Shown here: piece after piece, positions 40,184-48,485 of the stretch | Numbering within the stretch: position 1 is the stretch's first letter | Layout of the letters: every line of letters starts with the position of its first letter | Position numbers and translations under genes: made by a program | The notes under the pieces: model-generated | Told to the model about the DNA's origin: nothing | The model's database searches: none | The model's input: only the letters and a program-made list of their open reading frames with translations | DNA from: Hydrogenophilales bacterium | GTDB lineage: Bacteria > Pseudomonadota > Gammaproteobacteria > Burkholderiales > Thiobacillaceae | Reading direction: 5' to 3' | Assembly: GCA_016719465.1 (NCBI GenBank) | Contig: JADJYY010000006.1 | Coordinates: forward strand, 31,238-95,237 | Length of the DNA: 64,000 nt

Positions 40184-41038
40184 TCAGGGCGCGTGCCGCA
40201 ACGCCGCTTCCAGAGTGTTCTGCAGCAGCGTGGCCACGGTCATGGGACCGACGCCGCCGGGGACGGGGGTGATCCAGGACGCCCGCTCGGATGCCGCGGC
40301 GAATTCCACGTCGCCCGCCAGCTTGCCGCTGTCCAGGCGATTGATGCCGATGTCGATGACGATGGCGCCTTCCCTGATCCAGGCGCCCTTCACCATTTCC
40401 GGCTTGCCCACGGCGGCCACCACCAGGTCGGCCTGGGCCACGTGGCCGGGCAGGTCGCGGGTGGCGGAGTGGCAGACGGTGACGGTGCAGCCGGCCAGCA
40501 GGAGTTCCAGGGCCATGGGACGGCCCACGTGGTTGGAGGCGCCCACCACCACGGCGTGCTTGCCGCGCAGGGGTTCGCCGGTGGCTTCCAGCAGCTTCAT
40601 CACGCCGTAGGGGGTGCAGGAGCGCAGCATGGGCTCGCGCACGGCCAGGCGGCCGATGTTGCAGGGGTGGAAGCCATCCACGTCCTTGTCCACGCGAATG
40701 GCTTCCACCACGGCCTTGTCGTCGATGTGGGCCGGCAGGGGGGCCTGGACCAGGATGCCATCCACGGTGGGGTCGTCGTTCAACTGGCCGATCAGGGCCA
40801 GCAGTTCGGCCTGGGTGGTGCTGGCCGGCAGGTCGTGGGAAATGGACAGAACCCCGGACGTTTCGCAGGCCCGGCGCTTGTTGCGCACGTAAATGCTGGA
40901 GGCCGGGTCGCCGCCCAGCAGGATCACCGCCAGGCCGGGAATGCGCAGTCCGGCGGCGGCCCGTTCCGCAACCTGGCGTTTGATGTCCTGGAGCAGGGCG
41001 TCGGCGATGGATTTTCCGTCGAGGATGCGTGCGGTCAT
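40184..41038 (-). CDS. folD: Bifunctional methylenetetrahydrofolate dehydrogenase/cyclohydrolase FolD
   Basis: FolD interconverts 5,10-methylene-THF and 10-formyl-THF. The 284-residue protein has the Lys of YVRNKRRACETSG, QAPLPAHIDDKAV, DKDVDGFHPCNIGRL, CTPYGVMKLLEATG, the NADP loop VVGASNHVGRPMALELL and the late PVPGGVGPMTVATLLQNT. I use the ATG at 41036-41038; an upstream frame would add 16 residues that overlap the tRNA promoter side. It is transcribed away from the tRNA-Pro gene. Confidence 0.96.
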   Translation of the reverse strand: MTARILDGKSIADALLQDIKRQVAERAAAGLRIPGLAVILLGGDPASSIYVRNKRRACETSGVLSISHDLPASTTQAELLALIGQLNDDPTVDGILVQAPLPAHIDDKAVVEAIRVDKDVDGFHPCNIGRLAVREPMLRSCTPYGVMKLLEATGEPLRGKHAVVVGASNHVGRPMALELLLAGCTVTVCHSATRDLPGHVAQADLVVAAVGKPEMVKGAWIREGAIVIDIGINRLDSGKLAGDVEFAAASERASWITPVPGGVGPMTVATLLQNTLEAALRHAP

Positions 41039-41096
41039 GGCGGCGTAAGGGGCGTTGGCGAAGCGGGTTATTCTAGCCAAGGCCATTGTTCCAGCG

Positions 41097-41125
41097 TTGC
41101 TTTTTAACGGGGGGCTGGTTACATT
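41097..41125 (+). promoter_or_regulatory. Sigma-70-like promoter of tRNA-Pro
   Basis: TTGCTT at 41097-41102 and TACATT at 41120-41125 are separated by 17 bases, and the tRNA starts 13 bases after the -10 box. A GC-rich discriminator follows, as in many stable RNA promoters. Confidence 0.5.
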
Positions 41126-41138
41126 CCCCGGCCCCAGT

Positions 41139-41215
<77 letters not shown>

Positions 41216-41284
41216 CGATCATGATCCTGGTCACCGCCGCGATCCCTTCCCAGCCTCGGCCTTCCGATCGACCGGGACCCCGAT

Positions 41285-41361
41285 CTGCCCGTAGCTCAAT
41301 TGGATAGAGCACCAGCCTTCTAAGCTGGGGGTTACAGGTTCGATCCCTGTCGGGCAGGCCA
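41285..41361 (+). tRNA. tRNA-Arg (anticodon TCT)
   Basis: The acceptor is CTGCCCG with CGGGCAG, the D-arm is GCTCAATTGGATAGAGC, the anticodon loop CCTTCTAAG gives TCT, the T-arm is ACAGGTTCGATCCCTGT, and CCA is encoded. It lies 69 bases after tRNA-Pro and probably shares its transcript. Confidence 0.96.
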
Positions 41362-41542
41362 ACCAAGCTGGGGATTTCAGCCTGAACTCGGCGGTTGGAA
41401 GCCGGTCAGGAAGCCTCGCTCCCCCACCCCCGCGCCATCGCCCGAGCCATCACCCGCTTCATCGGCGACCCCATCGGCCGCCCCCGATGGCGCGAAACGC
41501 GGGATCATGGCGCTTCCGCACATCCCATGCAGGAGACGGACC

Positions 41543-43687
41543 ATGGATCCGGCGCTCGCCTACCACCAGCGTTCCAAACACCATCCCCAGCGCTATGCCC
41601 CCGGGCCGGGGGGATTGGACTGGGCCAGCCAGCCTGATCCCTTCCGCCGCTTCGCCGGGGCGCCACGGGTGGAATTGCCCCTGCTGGCGGGCGAGACCGC
41701 CGCCCGCTGGGACGACCTGTTCCGGCCGGGCGGGGTGCCGGCCCGGCGCTTCGCCCTGGAAACCCTGGGGCCGCTGCTGCAACTGTCCCTGGGACTGGCG
41801 GCCTGGAAGTCCCAGGGCGGCAGCCGCTGGGCCCTGCGCTGCAACCCTTCCAGCGGCAACCTGCACCCCACCGAGGCCTACCTGATCTGCCCCGACCTGC
41901 CCGGGCTGGCGGCGGGGGTCTATCACTACCGGCCCGAGGACCACAGCCTGGAGCGCCGGGCGGCGGCGCCCCTGGCCTGGTCCGGCGGGGTCCTGCTGGC
42001 CCTGACCGGCATCCACTGGCGCGAGGCCTGGAAGTACGGCATGCGCGCCTTCCGCTATTGCCAGCACGATTGCGGCCATGCCCTGGCGGCCATCGCCTAT
42101 GCCGCCGCCGCCCTGGGCTGGCCGGTCAGGCGGCTGGACGACTGGGGGGACGATCAGGTGGCGGCCCTCACCGGCGTGGACCGGGACGCGGATTTCCCGG
42201 GGGCCGAGGCGGAAGCGGTGGAAGCCCTGGTCTGGGTAGGCCCGGGGCACCCGCCCGCCGCCGGGGCGGTGCTGGCCATGATGCGAGGCGTCGAATGGCG
42301 CGGTCAGGCCAACAGCCTCAGCCGGGATCACCGGGACTGGCCCGACATCCCCGAGGTGGCGGCGGCCACTCGTCGCCCCGCCGGCGTGGAATCGCTCCTT
42401 GAAGCGTCGGCCGACGCGCGGGCCATGCCGCCGCCCCTGGCCCCGGTTTGCCAGGAACCGGCTTCCGTCCTGATCCGCCGCCGGCGTTCCGCCCAGGCCT
42501 TCGATGGCGTCACCGGCCTGGATGCGGCGGCCTTCTATCGGCTGCTGGATGCCCTGCTGCCCCGGCCCGGCCAGCCGCCCTGGTCCCTGTCAGCCACCCC
42601 GCCCCGGGTGCATCCGGTGTTGTTCGCGCACCGGGTGACGGGCCTGGAGGCGGGCGTCTATTGCCTGGTCCGCGATCCGGAACAGCGCCCGGCCCTGGCC
42701 GCCGCCATGCGCCCGGACTGGCTCTGGGTTCGTCCTCCCGGCTGTCCGGAACATCTGCCGCTGTATCTGCTGGCGCCCCTGGATACGCGCCAGTTCGCCG
42801 CCTTCGTCGCCTGCCGACAGGACATCGCCGGCGATTCCGCCTTTTCCCTGGCCATGCTGGCCGACTTCAACGAGATCACGCCGCGGCGGCCCTGGCTGTA
42901 TCGCCAGCGCTTTTGGGAAGCGGGCATGTTGGGCCACGCCCTTTACCTGGAGGCCGAGGCCGCCGGGCTCCAGGGCACCGGCATCGGCTGCTATTTCGAC
43001 GACGTGGCCCATGACGCCCTCGGCATCGCCACGGGGCCGGAGGACATGCCCCGCTTCCAGGACATCTACCACTTCACCGTGGGCGGCGCCCTGGTGGACG
43101 GGCGCCTGGCGAGCGAGCCCGCCTACGCCCATCTGCCGGGCGGCCCCCGGCGGCTATTTGACGGCGAAGCGCAGGGTGGCGGGCGCCTTGCCGGGGAGCT
43201 GGATCACCGCCACCGCCTTGGCGCCCTTGCCCGACGCGAGGGCGGTTTTCGCGCCCAGGGCGCTGTCGGAGACCGGTTGCAGGACCAGTTCCTCCTTCTT
43301 GCCGCCGGCCAGCAGGGTGAGTTTGCCGCTGGCCCCCTGGCTGGGCAGCATGTCGGTGTGCAGGCTCAGGTAGATCTTGGCCTGGCCGCCCTTGATCACC
43401 AGTTCGGCCTGGAAATCGCCGGCGTCGGCCACCACGCCGCCCCACTGGGGTTTGCCGTGGTCGTCGTGGGCAAGCACCGGCTGGGCCAGCAGGGCGGCGA
43501 GGAGGAGAGGAAAAAGCGGGAGGGAGAAAAGCGCGCGTTTCATGAAGTGACTCCTTCGTGGTGGATCGATGGTGGGATCAATAAGCGTCGGCGCCGGCCT
43601 TCTCGGCCAGCAGGCGGCGCAGGGGTTTTTCGCCGAACAGCCAGAACATCACCGGCGTCAGCAGGGTGTCGAGCAGGGTGGAGCTGA
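41543..43687 (+). CDS. SagB/ThcOx-type nitroreductase-like protein with uncertain 3' end
   Basis: This large nitroreductase-fold protein shows two related halves. The first (residues 10-260) has SSGNLHPTEAYLICPDLPG and QHDCGHALAAIAYAAAALGWP. The second (residues 300-535) has RRRRSAQAFDG and AGMLGHALYLEAEAAGLQG, with GIGCYFDD. SagB-type enzymes oxidise peptide azolines or act as FMN oxidoreductases; no peptide-modification partners are nearby. Homology ends near 43150. The frame then stays open to 43687, across the whole convergent gene at 43154-43543 and into the RND gene, which is unlikely to be real protein. One extra C in the run at 43144-43148 would end it at a TGA at 43159-43161. AGGAGACGG precedes the ATG. 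Confidence 0.8.
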   Translation: MDPALAYHQRSKHHPQRYAPGPGGLDWASQPDPFRRFAGAPRVELPLLAGETAARWDDLFRPGGVPARRFALETLGPLLQLSLGLAAWKSQGGSRWALRCNPSSGNLHPTEAYLICPDLPGLAAGVYHYRPEDHSLERRAAAPLAWSGGVLLALTGIHWREAWKYGMRAFRYCQHDCGHALAAIAYAAAALGWPVRRLDDWGDDQVAALTGVDRDADFPGAEAEAVEALVWVGPGHPPAAGAVLAMMRGVEWRGQANSLSRDHRDWPDIPEVAAATRRPAGVESLLEASADARAMPPPLAPVCQEPASVLIRRRRSAQAFDGVTGLDAAAFYRLLDALLPRPGQPPWSLSATPPRVHPVLFAHRVTGLEAGVYCLVRDPEQRPALAAAMRPDWLWVRPPGCPEHLPLYLLAPLDTRQFAAFVACRQDIAGDSAFSLAMLADFNEITPRRPWLYRQRFWEAGMLGHALYLEAEAAGLQGTGIGCYFDDVAHDALGIATGPEDMPRFQDIYHFTVGGALVDGRLASEPAYAHLPGGPRRLFDGEAQGGGRLAGELDHRHRLGALARREGGFRAQGAVGDRLQDQFLLLAAGQQGEFAAGPLAGQHVGVQAQVDLGLAALDHQFGLEIAGVGHHAAPLGFAVVVVGKHRLGQQGGEEERKKREGEKRAFHEVTPSWWIDGGINKRRRRPSRPAGGAGVFRRTARTSPASAGCRAGWS
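43154..43543 (-). CDS. Small periplasmic protein of the metal efflux locus
   Basis: This 129-residue precursor has a signal peptide (MKRALFSLPLFPLLLAALLAQ, cleavage near VLA) and a mature start HDDHGKPQWGGVV that looks metal-binding. The rest is a small beta-rich domain with GDFQAELVIKGGQAKIYLSLHTD. It is the last gene of the RND locus, 34 bases after the pump gene. Similar small proteins accompany CusCBA/Czc-type loci; the function is unproven. Confidence 0.75.
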   Translation of the reverse strand: MKRALFSLPLFPLLLAALLAQPVLAHDDHGKPQWGGVVADAGDFQAELVIKGGQAKIYLSLHTDMLPSQGASGKLTLLAGGKKEELVLQPVSDSALGAKTALASGKGAKAVAVIQLPGKAPATLRFAVK

Positions 43688-46600
43688 TCAGGCCGCCGAA
43701 GATCACCACCGCCACCGGGTGCAGCACCTCCTTGCCGGGGGCGTCGGCGGACAGCAGCAGGGGCGCCAGGGCGAAGGCGGCCACCAGGGCGGTCATCAAC
43801 ACCGGGGTCAGGCGCTCCAGGGAGCCGCGCACGATCATGTCCTGGCCGAAGCGTTCGCCTTCCCGGGCGCACAGGTTGATGTAGTGGCTGATCTTCAGGA
43901 TGCCGTTGCGGGTGGCGATGCCGGTGAGGGTGATGAAGCCCACCAGGGCCGCCACCGACAGGGGCTGGCCGGAAATCCACAGGGCGACGACGCTGCCCAC
44001 CAGGGCCAGGGGAATGTTGCCCATGATGATCAGGGTGAGCACGGCGGAGCGGTAGCGGCTGTAGAGCACCAGGAAAATCATGGCGAGGGACACCAGGGCC
44101 AGCACGGCGATCAGCCGGGCGGCCTGCTCCTGGGCCTGGAACTGGCCCTCCAGGGCGGTGAAATAGCCTTGCGGCAGCGGCGTGGCGGCGAGCAGGGCGC
44201 GCAGGTCGGCGACCACCCGGGACAGGTCGCCGCCGTCGCTGTTGGCGGAAATCACGATGCGGCGGCGGGCGTTTTCCCGGCCGATCTGGTTCGGCCCCTC
44301 GCCCTCCTCGATGCGGGCCAGCCGCGACAGGGGCACATGGCCGAGCGGGGTCTCGATGAGCAGGCCTTCCAGGGCGCGGATGTCGCGTTCGCCCTCCGGC
44401 AGCCGCAGCACCAGGTCGAAGCGGCGGGAGCCGCCCTCGCCGCCCTCGACGATCTCGGTGACGCGCTCGCCCTCGATCATTTGCTCCAGGGCGCGCAGCA
44501 GGGCGCCCGGGGCCACGCCGTGGCGGGCGGCGGCCTCGTAATCCAGGTGGATCTTGATCTGGGGAATCAGCACCTGCTTTTCCACCTGCAGGTCCGTCAG
44601 GCCGGGGATGGTCGCCAGCCGCTCGCGCAGGTCGCCGGCCAGGCCGCGCAGGGTGCCCAGGTCGTCGCCGTAGATCTTCAGGGCGATCTGGGCGCGCACG
44701 CCGGAGAGCAGGTGGTCCAGGCGGTGGGAGATGGGCTGGCCGATGCTGACCGCCGCCGGCAGGGTGGAAAGCCGGGCGCGGATGTCCTGGATGACCGCCT
44801 CCCGGTCCCGCTCGGATTCCCGCAGGTCCACGTCGATCTCGCCGTAGTGCACGCCCTCGGCGTGCTCGTCCAGTTCCGCCCGGCCGGTGCGACGGCCCAC
44901 CTGGGTCACCTCGGGCACCGCCGCGATCAGGCGCTCGGCCAGGGCGCCGACGCGGTTGGATTCGGACAGGGCGGTGCCCGGGTTGAGCAGGAGGTTGATG
45001 GTCAGGGTGCCCTCGTTGAAGGGCGGCAGGAAGGCGCGGGGGAAGAAGGGCACGCTGGCGGCGGCGAGCGCCACCACCACCAGGGCCGAGGCCAGCAGGG
45101 CGCGGCCGTGGCGGAAGGACCAGCGTAGCAGGCGGGTGTCCCAGGCCTTGAGCCGCGTCACCAGGGGGCTGTCGCCGTTGTGTAGACGCTTCATCCTGGG
45201 CAGCAGGTAATAGGCCATGACCGGCGTCAGGGTCAGGGACACCAGCATGCTGGCCAGGATGGAAACGATGTAGGCCACGCCCAGGGGGGTGAACAGGCGG
45301 CCCTCGATGCCCGGCAGGGCGAACAGGGGCACGAACACCAGGACGATGATGAAGGTGGCGTAGACGATGGCGGAACGCACCTCCAGGGTGGCGGCGGCGA
45401 TGACTTCCGCCACCGGCCGCGGCGCCGCTGAAGCTCGGTTCTGCTTGAGCCGGCGCAACACGTTCTCCACTCCGACCACCGCGTCGTCCACCAGTTCGCC
45501 GATGGCGATGGCCAGGCCGCCCAGGGTCATGGTGTTGATGGACAGGCCGAAGTAGCGGAACACCAGGGCGGTCACCAGCAGGGACATGGGGATGGCCATC
45601 AGGGAGATGAAGGTGGTGCGGGCGTTGAGCAGGAACAGGAAGAGGATCACCGCCACCAGGATGGCGCCGTCGCGCAGGGCATGCTCCACGTTGGTCACCG
45701 CGTGCTCGATGAAGGTGGCCTGCTTGAACAGGAAGCGGGGCGCGTCGATCCCCGCCGGCAGGGAACGGGACAGTTCGGCGATGGCCTGTTCCACCTGGCG
45801 GGTGAGGGCCACGCTGTCGGCGCCGGGCTGCTTCTGCACCGACAGGATCACCGCCGGCTCGCCGCCGTAGCCGGCGTCGCCGCGCTTGATGGCCGGCGCC
45901 AGCTTCACCTCCGCCACCTGCTTCAGCGGGATGGGCTGGCCATCCCGCACCGCCACCACCAGGTTTTGCAGATCCTCGATGCGGGTGCTGCGGCCGATCT
46001 GGCGAATCAGGTATTCGCGGCCCCGGGCCTCGAGGAAGCCGCCGCTGGTGTTGGCGCCGAAATCGGCCAGGGCCGCTTCCAGCTTGTCCCGTTCCACGCC
46101 CAGGGCCCGCAACTGTTCCGGCCGCAACTCCACCCGGTACTGGCGCACCTCGCCGCCGATGGGCGTGACCTGGGCGACGCCGGGGATCGTCAGCAGGCGC
46201 GGGCGCACCACCCAGTCGGCGTATTCCCGCACCCGCATCGGGCTGGCCGTGTCCGGGTCGGCGGCGGGTTTGAGGGGCAGGGCGATGAGCAGGATCTCGC
46301 CCATGATGGACGAGATGGGCCCCATTTGCGGCACGATGCCCGGGGGCAGTTGTTCCCGCACCAGGTTCAGGCGCTCGGCGATCTGCTGGCGGTTGAGGTG
46401 GATGTCGCTGCCCCACTCGAATTCCACATAGACGATGGACAGCCCCACCCCGGACACCGAGCGCACCCGGGTCACGCCGGGCATGCCGTTCATGGCGGAT
46501 TCGACGGGGAAGCTCACGCGCTGTTCCACCTCCTCCGGCGCCATGCCCCCGGCCTCGGTCATCAGGGTGACGGTGGGCTTGTTCAGGTCGGGGAATACGT

Positions 46601-46709
46601 CCACCGGCATCTGCCGCACGGTGAGCACGCCGTAGGCCATGAGCAGGATGGCCGCGCCCAGGACGATGGCGCGCTGCTTCAGGCTGGCGTGGAGGAGGGC
46701 GTCGAACAT
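43578..46709 (-). CDS. Heavy-metal RND efflux pump, CusA/CzcA family
   Basis: This is a proton-driven inner-membrane pump of 1043 residues with twelve membrane helices in two repeats and two large periplasmic loops. It starts with the usual LLHASLKQRAIVLGAAILLMA and VDVFPDLNKPTV. Helix 4 contains IGELVDDAVVGVENVLRRL, keeping the second Asp and the Glu of the proton relay seen in CzcA, while the first relay Asp position is Ala. The porter loop lacks the three-methionine ladder of CusA. The metal is therefore unsettled. It lies between the adaptor and the small periplasmic protein, in an operon led by the outer-membrane component. Confidence 0.93.
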   Translation of the reverse strand: MFDALLHASLKQRAIVLGAAILLMAYGVLTVRQMPVDVFPDLNKPTVTLMTEAGGMAPEEVEQRVSFPVESAMNGMPGVTRVRSVSGVGLSIVYVEFEWGSDIHLNRQQIAERLNLVREQLPPGIVPQMGPISSIMGEILLIALPLKPAADPDTASPMRVREYADWVVRPRLLTIPGVAQVTPIGGEVRQYRVELRPEQLRALGVERDKLEAALADFGANTSGGFLEARGREYLIRQIGRSTRIEDLQNLVVAVRDGQPIPLKQVAEVKLAPAIKRGDAGYGGEPAVILSVQKQPGADSVALTRQVEQAIAELSRSLPAGIDAPRFLFKQATFIEHAVTNVEHALRDGAILVAVILFLFLLNARTTFISLMAIPMSLLVTALVFRYFGLSINTMTLGGLAIAIGELVDDAVVGVENVLRRLKQNRASAAPRPVAEVIAAATLEVRSAIVYATFIIVLVFVPLFALPGIEGRLFTPLGVAYIVSILASMLVSLTLTPVMAYYLLPRMKRLHNGDSPLVTRLKAWDTRLLRWSFRHGRALLASALVVVALAAASVPFFPRAFLPPFNEGTLTINLLLNPGTALSESNRVGALAERLIAAVPEVTQVGRRTGRAELDEHAEGVHYGEIDVDLRESERDREAVIQDIRARLSTLPAAVSIGQPISHRLDHLLSGVRAQIALKIYGDDLGTLRGLAGDLRERLATIPGLTDLQVEKQVLIPQIKIHLDYEAAARHGVAPGALLRALEQMIEGERVTEIVEGGEGGSRRFDLVLRLPEGERDIRALEGLLIETPLGHVPLSRLARIEEGEGPNQIGRENARRRIVISANSDGGDLSRVVADLRALLAATPLPQGYFTALEGQFQAQEQAARLIAVLALVSLAMIFLVLYSRYRSAVLTLIIMGNIPLALVGSVVALWISGQPLSVAALVGFITLTGIATRNGILKISHYINLCAREGERFGQDMIVRGSLERLTPVLMTALVAAFALAPLLLSADAPGKEVLHPVAVVIFGGLISSTLLDTLLTPVMFWLFGEKPLRRLLAEKAGADAY

Positions 46710-46715
46710 GGGCGA

Positions 46716-47840
46716 TCAGCGCACCTGGCCGAGCAGGCTGGCGCCGCCCACCACCACGCGCTCGCCCTCTTCGAGGCCGGCGGTGACCGTCACCCGTTCC
46801 CCGTCCAGGGGGCGAACTTCCACCCGGCGCGGCGCGAAGCGTTCCGGCGCCAGCTTGACCCAGACCGTGGTCTCGCCGCCGGCGCCCCGGCCCAGCGCCG
46901 CCAGGGGCACGGCGGCGCCCCGGGTGGTGGCGGCGGTGCGGGCGATGACCTTGACCGGCATGCCCACGGCCAGGGCGGCGTTTCCCGAGCGCACCCGGAA
47001 CAGCAGCGGCAAGGCCTGTTCCCGCAATTGCCGCCCGGCGCCGACGAAGGCGAGGGCCGTGCCGCCGCCGGGCAGATCCAGGCTGGCGGCGGTGATGCCC
47101 GCCGCCTGGGCCGGATCGTAGGCCAGGGCCTCGACGGCCAGGCGCGCCGGATCGACGATCTCGAACAGCACCTCCCGCGCCTCCACCACCTGGCCGGCCA
47201 CCACGTGGGCGGCGCTGACGACCCCGGAGGCCGGCGCGGTCAGGGCTTCGGCGCTGTCCAGGCCGGCGCCGATGGCGGTCTTGCGTTGCTTCAGGGCGGC
47301 CAGTTCGATGCGCGCCGCCTCGATCTCCTTGCCCGGGATGGCGCCTTCCAGTTGGGCATAGCGATTCAGTCTGGCCTCGGTGAGGGCGATCTGGGCCGCC
47401 AGCTCCGCCAGCAGGGCCCGCTGGTTGCCGCGTTCGATGTTGCCCGTGGTCGGCCGCAGCCAGGCCAGCACCTGCCCCTTGATGACCTTCTGCCCCAGGG
47501 TGGGCAGGCCCCGGGGCCCGGGTTCGACGCGGCCGCCCTGGGTGGCCTGGACCCGGCCGCCGGCATTGGGGTCGGCGATCACCCGGCCATTGAATGCCAG
47601 CGTGGCGGCCAGGTCGGCCATGGCTACCGGCTGGGTGCGCAGGCCCAGTTGCCGCTGCGCCGCCTTGGGCACGAACAGGCCGCCGTCGGCGAGGCGGCGA
47701 GGCTTGCCGGGATCGGTCACCGCGACCTGGGCCGGCGCGGCTTCGTGGCTGTGGTCTTCGCCGCCATGGGCGAACAGGCCCATGGGGGTCAGCGCGATGC
47801 AGGCGACCAGGGCCAGCGGCGGGAGTCGGTTCGCATTCAT
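46716..47840 (-). CDS. RND periplasmic adaptor (CzcB/CusB-like)
   Basis: This membrane fusion protein of 374 residues links the pump to the outer-membrane channel. A signal peptide (MNANRLPPLALVACIALTPM) is followed by a His/Asp-rich mature end (HGGEDHSHEA) likely to bind metal. Then come the barrel-sandwich segments, a coiled-coil hairpin (residues 150-200) and a membrane-proximal domain ending VVVGGASLLGQVR. I use the ATG at 47838-47840; longer readings run through a palindromic repeat. It overlaps the previous gene by 4 bases and is 6 bases from the pump gene. Confidence 0.9.
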   Translation of the reverse strand: MNANRLPPLALVACIALTPMGLFAHGGEDHSHEAAPAQVAVTDPGKPRRLADGGLFVPKAAQRQLGLRTQPVAMADLAATLAFNGRVIADPNAGGRVQATQGGRVEPGPRGLPTLGQKVIKGQVLAWLRPTTGNIERGNQRALLAELAAQIALTEARLNRYAQLEGAIPGKEIEAARIELAALKQRKTAIGAGLDSAEALTAPASGVVSAAHVVAGQVVEAREVLFEIVDPARLAVEALAYDPAQAAGITAASLDLPGGGTALAFVGAGRQLREQALPLLFRVRSGNAALAVGMPVKVIARTAATTRGAAVPLAALGRGAGGETTVWVKLAPERFAPRRVEVRPLDGERVTVTAGLEEGERVVVGGASLLGQVR

Positions 47841-48430
47841 GATGGATTGTCCTTTGGCCCCTCTCCGGCGGGCGGGGGAGGTGTTGGGGTGGGGGACTTG
47901 TGCCGCGCGGGGTCGCCACTCCGGGAAAAGAATCCTCTCGCCCCGGCCCGTTCGCGCAGGCGGGAGAGGACGAAAACCAGCGCGGTCAATCCCGCCAAAC
48001 CCGACAACACAATCCCCCACCACGCCTGCCAGGGGGCCGGGGCGTCCGAACTCGCCGTCGTGGCCGGCTGGGGCACCTCCAGGGTCGCCGCCAGCAGGTC
48101 CGCGCTTTCCCCGGCCTGGACGCCGATGGTCAGGGGGTGCTTGCCGGGCTTGGCGAAGGCCTCGCCGGGCAGGGTGTAGACCCCGGGCGCCACCGCCTTG
48201 GCCAGCCCCTTGAAGGCGCCGCTTTCCACCTCGATGCCGGCGCCGGCGACGGGCTCGTTGCTGGCGTAGCGGTCCAGGTAGAGCTGCAGCTTGCCTCCCT
48301 CCAGCACGGCCACCAGTTCGAATTCCTCGCTCTCGGCGGTGGCGCGGGGGGCGGCCTCCACCCGGATTTCCGGGACGGCGGGGCCATGGTCGTGGCCCTC
48401 GTGGGCCCAGGCGGTGGCGGTGGCCAGCAT
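47837..48430 (-). CDS. Membrane protein of the metal locus, start disrupted
   Basis: The reading frame from ATG at 48428-48430 gives MLATATAWAHEGHDHGPAV, then a periplasmic beta domain (ESEEFELVAVLEGGKLQLYL) and one C-terminal membrane helix (WWGIVLSGLAGLTALVFVLS). The tail SPTPTPPPPAGEG is encoded by a GC-rich palindromic repeat. The native start was almost surely the GTG at 48487-48489, which overlaps the upstream stop as GTGA and would give MKHAHILPAHALPILMLATA, a good signal peptide. A 14-bp tandem duplication now shifts that frame to a stop after 19 codons. From the inner ATG the signal sequence is very short. Function unknown. Confidence 0.75.
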   Translation of the reverse strand: MLATATAWAHEGHDHGPAVPEIRVEAAPRATAESEEFELVAVLEGGKLQLYLDRYASNEPVAGAGIEVESGAFKGLAKAVAPGVYTLPGEAFAKPGKHPLTIGVQAGESADLLAATLEVPQPATTASSDAPAPWQAWWGIVLSGLAGLTALVFVLSRLRERAGARGFFSRSGDPARHKSPTPTPPPPAGEGPKDNPS

Positions 48431-48452
48431 CAGGATGGGCAGGGCGTGGGCG

Positions 48453-48480
48453 GGCAGGATGTGGGCGGCAGGATGTGGGC
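48453..48480. repeat. 14-bp perfect tandem duplication at a gene start
   Basis: GGCAGGATGTGGGC occurs twice in a row, at 48453-48466 and 48467-48480. The second copy adds 14 bases between the coupled GTG start and the rest of the gene at 47837-48430, throwing it out of frame. Loss of one copy would restore one uninterrupted frame. Confidence 0.9.
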
Positions 48481-48485
48481 GTGCT

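Noticed and set aside
43540..47919. A 1459-codon open frame on the - strand overlapping the RND pump and adaptor
   Set aside because: Shadow frame, dominated by Arg, Gly and Pro. The pump and adaptor in other frames have clear motifs.
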